Assembly (NCBI RefSeq): GCF_024749165.1
Contig: NZ_CP087190.1
Coordinates: forward strand, 2,825,501-2,889,500
Reading direction: 5' to 3'
Origin: Pseudomonas sp. B21-023
GTDB lineage: Bacteria > Pseudomonadota > Gammaproteobacteria > Pseudomonadales > Pseudomonadaceae
Length of the DNA stretch: 64,000 nt
Position 1 is the stretch's first letter, and every line of letters starts with the position of its first letter. Shown here piece by piece: positions 62,071 through 64,000 of the stretch. The position numbers were made by a program, and so were the translations under genes. Below the pieces are notes generated by a model. It did not search any database and was not told the origin of the DNA. It worked only from the letters and a program-made list of their open reading frames with translations.

Positions 62071-62763
62071 TTGAACGAAGCTTCAATCGAGAAAGCAGCG
62101 ATCGATCTGCTCATGCAGATTTACCGTGATCGCCGGTACCTGTGGCCAGATCAAGATATTCCGCCGATGATGATGCGCAGCCCCCGGATCGCCGCGATGG
62201 TCAGCGGCTACGACTATCATGAGCATCCGACCCTAGGAGACACCCAATTCAACCGGCACAGCACCGGTACTCGTATCGCGGGCCTTATTGACCGTCAATC
62301 GAACAAGATCGCCGTGGCGACGGAGTTTGGTGACAAAGTCCAGCTCTTCACCGGCGCGCATGAGATCGGCCATCTTGTGCTCCCCGAAGACACTGTCATG
62401 CACCGAGACCGCGCTTTTGACGGCAGTCCTCTGCAAGCACCACGTGCACCTGCAGAGCGACAAGCCGATCGCTTCGCCGCCTGCTTCCTCATGCCTCAAA
62501 AACTGTTGAGGGAACGGTTCGGGTTCATGTTCTGCTGCACGGGCCAATTGCGCTTCAGCGACGTGATTGCCTATCACCTCGACCCCAACAATCCGGATCG
62601 GCTTTTCTACTCTCCGAAAGAGTCGGGAGAACGTGAGCTGGCGCTGGCGCGATGCACCCGACTTAACAACCAGCACCTGGTGTCACTGGCCCAGCAGTTC
62701 GGTGTCTCCGACTCGGCGATGGCCATCCGGCTCAAGGAGCTGGAGTTGGTGCGATGGCCTTAG
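62071..62763 (+). CDS. ImmA/IrrE-type metallopeptidase
   Basis: 230 residues. HExxH motif in FTGAHEIGHLVL (about residues 96-100 for HEIGH) and the downstream ERQADRFAACFLMP helix with the third zinc ligand; this is the COG2856/ImmA-IrrE signature. Such peptidases cleave phage-type or stress repressors to relieve repression. A TTG at 62071 is the first start possible because TAA lies in frame upstream; a ribosome site is not evident, so an internal ATG may be used. No partner repressor is adjacent. Confidence 0.85.
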   Translation: MNEASIEKAAIDLLMQIYRDRRYLWPDQDIPPMMMRSPRIAAMVSGYDYHEHPTLGDTQFNRHSTGTRIAGLIDRQSNKIAVATEFGDKVQLFTGAHEIGHLVLPEDTVMHRDRAFDGSPLQAPRAPAERQADRFAACFLMPQKLLRERFGFMFCCTGQLRFSDVIAYHLDPNNPDRLFYSPKESGERELALARCTRLNNQHLVSLAQQFGVSDSAMAIRLKELELVRWP

Positions 62764-62782
62764 CGAGCAGGGCGTTTTGGCC

Positions 62783-63097
62783 TTAGGCGACGCTCAAAAG
62801 CTTTTCCAATTGAGCGCGTTCCCAGGTACTCAGCAGCTCCACTGGGTCAGTACTGTACGACTGCAACGAGTCGAAAACGTAGACACGCCCCTCCGGGCTG
62901 TAGCAACTGTCGCAATAATCGAGCGTGCCACAGTCGTTGTAGAAGGTGAGCACCCAGCCATCGGCCTCCACTGTCATTAGACCGCCGTAGATTTCAGCCC
63001 ACGACTGCTGACCTAGTCGGCGCATGCTACGAATCCCGAGAGCGATGTCCCGCAGGATCTGATAAGCCTCGCGGGCCGTTAGTGCTTTTGCTTCCAA
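62783..63097 (-). CDS. DUF7693-like small protein
   Basis: 104 residues, LTAREAYQILRDIALGIRSM then FYNDCGTLDYCDSCYSPEGR. The CxTLDYCDxCxSP motif and the length match a small Pseudomonas family (DUF7693) of unknown function. Convergent with the ImmA-like gene, 19 bases apart. Could be island or backbone. Confidence 0.72.
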   Translation of the reverse strand: MEAKALTAREAYQILRDIALGIRSMRRLGQQSWAEIYGGLMTVEADGWVLTFYNDCGTLDYCDSCYSPEGRVYVFDSLQSYSTDPVELLSTWERAQLEKLLSVA

Positions 63098-63236
63098 AAG
63101 AACGGTACCTGTATCTGGTTGTTGTCGGACTATCCGTGTCCGACCAGGGCTGACCGAATGGTAAATGAAACCTTGCGTGTTGAGCGTGTTGCGCGGGCCT
63201 CAATTTGGTAGCCTTCGGCCCTTTTGGAGCATACCC

Positions 63237-64000
63237 ATGACAGCCAACGCACAGTACAAGCTCAACGCCCGCTACGGCGCGCCTGACATTTCACCGGCCA
63301 CGCAATGGAATGAGGTCATCGAGCAACTGCTGGATCACCGGAGCGTCCGGGCGTTCACTGATCAATCTCTGCCCGAAGGCACGATCGAGACCCTGGTCGC
63401 AGCCGCCCAGTCCGCATCGACATCTTCCAATCTCCAGGTCTGGAGTGTTGTCGCCGTTCAAGATGTCCATCGTAAGAAGCGGCTGTCCGGCCTGGCCGGT
63501 AATCAGGCCTATATCCATCAAGCCCCACTGTTCCTGGTATGGCTTGCAGACCTGTCCCGGGTCTCGCGCATCGCGGAGCAGGCAGGGGTAGAGCTGGAGG
63601 CGCTGCCGTATCTGGAAAGCTTGTTGCTCGGCACGATCGACGCCGCTTTGGCCGCTCAGAACGCTGTGGTTGCTCTGGAGTCGCTGGGGCTTGGCAGCGT
63701 ATACATCGGTGGCATCCGTAATGACATCGAAGGTGTCGCCAAAGAGTTGGGGCTGCCGCCACAGGTCTATCCCGTTTTCGGCCTGTGCGTCGGCTATCCA
63801 TCACCTGACCGCCCTGGAAAGGTAAAGCCGCGGCTGCCGCAGCAAGCCGTACTGCATCATGAAACCTATACAATCGCCGGCGAGGAGGGCGTCCTCTCGG
63901 AATACGATGCGCGCCTGGGTGCGTTCTATGAGCGTGAGGGAATGAAGGCATCGGGCTGGTCGGAGCAAGTGGTCAGTAGACTCCGGAATGTTTCGAGTCT
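63237..64000 (+). CDS. NfsA-type nitroreductase/flavin reductase, partial
   Basis: 254 residues are seen before the window ends; no stop. TTTTGGAGC precedes the ATG. LLDHRSVRAFTDQSLPEGTI is the FMN-binding start of NfsA/FRP-type NADPH nitroreductases, and QNAVVALESLGLGSVYIGGI the core helix; GLCVGYP and KVKPRLPQQAV are further family marks. These flavoenzymes reduce nitroaromatics or flavins by NADPH. High GC and normal codon use suggest chromosomal backbone. Confidence 0.88.
   Translation, partial: MTANAQYKLNARYGAPDISPATQWNEVIEQLLDHRSVRAFTDQSLPEGTIETLVAAAQSASTSSNLQVWSVVAVQDVHRKKRLSGLAGNQAYIHQAPLFLVWLADLSRVSRIAEQAGVELEALPYLESLLLGTIDAALAAQNAVVALESLGLGSVYIGGIRNDIEGVAKELGLPPQVYPVFGLCVGYPSPDRPGKVKPRLPQQAVLHHETYTIAGEEGVLSEYDARLGAFYEREGMKASGWSEQVVSRLRNVSS

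Overview
The window looks like a Pseudomonas chromosome, most likely of the P. putida / P. entomophila / P. fluorescens breadth. Reasons: high-GC, GC-biased codon use in the first 17 kb, an MvaT-type H-NS protein, a P. putida-style inverted REP pair (about 9842-9925), and a catechol/salicylate siderophore locus typical of the genus. No species call is possible from sequence alone. No tRNA, rRNA, CRISPR array or complete IS element was seen.

Region A (1-17.4 kb) is ordinary backbone plus one siderophore cluster. A divergent NRPS (leftward, cut by the window edge) ends its visible part as [degenerate C N-lobe]-PCP-C, the layout expected of the BasB/AngM-type terminal condensation enzymes. Rightward run an iron-starvation ECF sigma factor, two half-transporter ABC exporters, and an overlapping FecD-FecC-ATPase-lipoprotein importer set, then a TonB-dependent receptor. 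Together this resembles the acinetobactin/pseudomonine arrangement. Then come a LysR regulator divergent from a serine beta-lactamase-like hydrolase, a methyl-accepting chemotaxis protein, and a secreted protein of unknown function.

Region B (17,427 to at least ~62 kb) is a large, lower-GC mobile island. Its left edge starts with TGT and carries four ~20-bp repeats (probable transposase-binding sites). Next comes a Tn5053/Tn7-like operon: DDE transposase tniA, AAA+ tniB, a second TniB-like ATPase whose Walker A lysine is replaced by isoleucine, and tniQ. No TnsA and no serine resolvase (tniR) are present. About 18 kb further on sits a divergent tnpS/tnpT pair with a core-site palindrome between them, which is the cointegrate-resolution module of Tn4651-type Tn3 transposons, but no Tn3 transposase is in the window. 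My working idea is that the replicative Tni machinery here borrows TnpS/TnpT for resolution.

The cargo is a dense defence island: metallophosphoesterase, HAD hydrolase, UvrD-like helicase with a nuclease-like insert, a YobI-type membrane P-loop NTPase, a Septu-like ATPase+HNH pair, a zinc-hook AAA protein with a possible RNase-like tail, a GHKL ATPase fused to a PD-(D/E)XK nuclease, an HNH nuclease with a tail resembling phage baseplate gp25, an orphan PD-(D/E)XK protein, an MvaT-like silencer, a DUF2384-like antitoxin fragment, and a three-gene ABC-3C system. The effector of the last has a nuclease-like start and an HEVGH motif. An ImmA/IrrE-type peptidase and two XRE regulators complete it. 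Decay is visible: a multiply broken cyclase gene, a GntR (UTRA) remnant, and two small genes each one A short of an open frame.

Region C (~62.8-64 kb) holds a DUF7693-like protein and a nitroreductase running off the window; it may be backbone again. The right end of the island was not identified.
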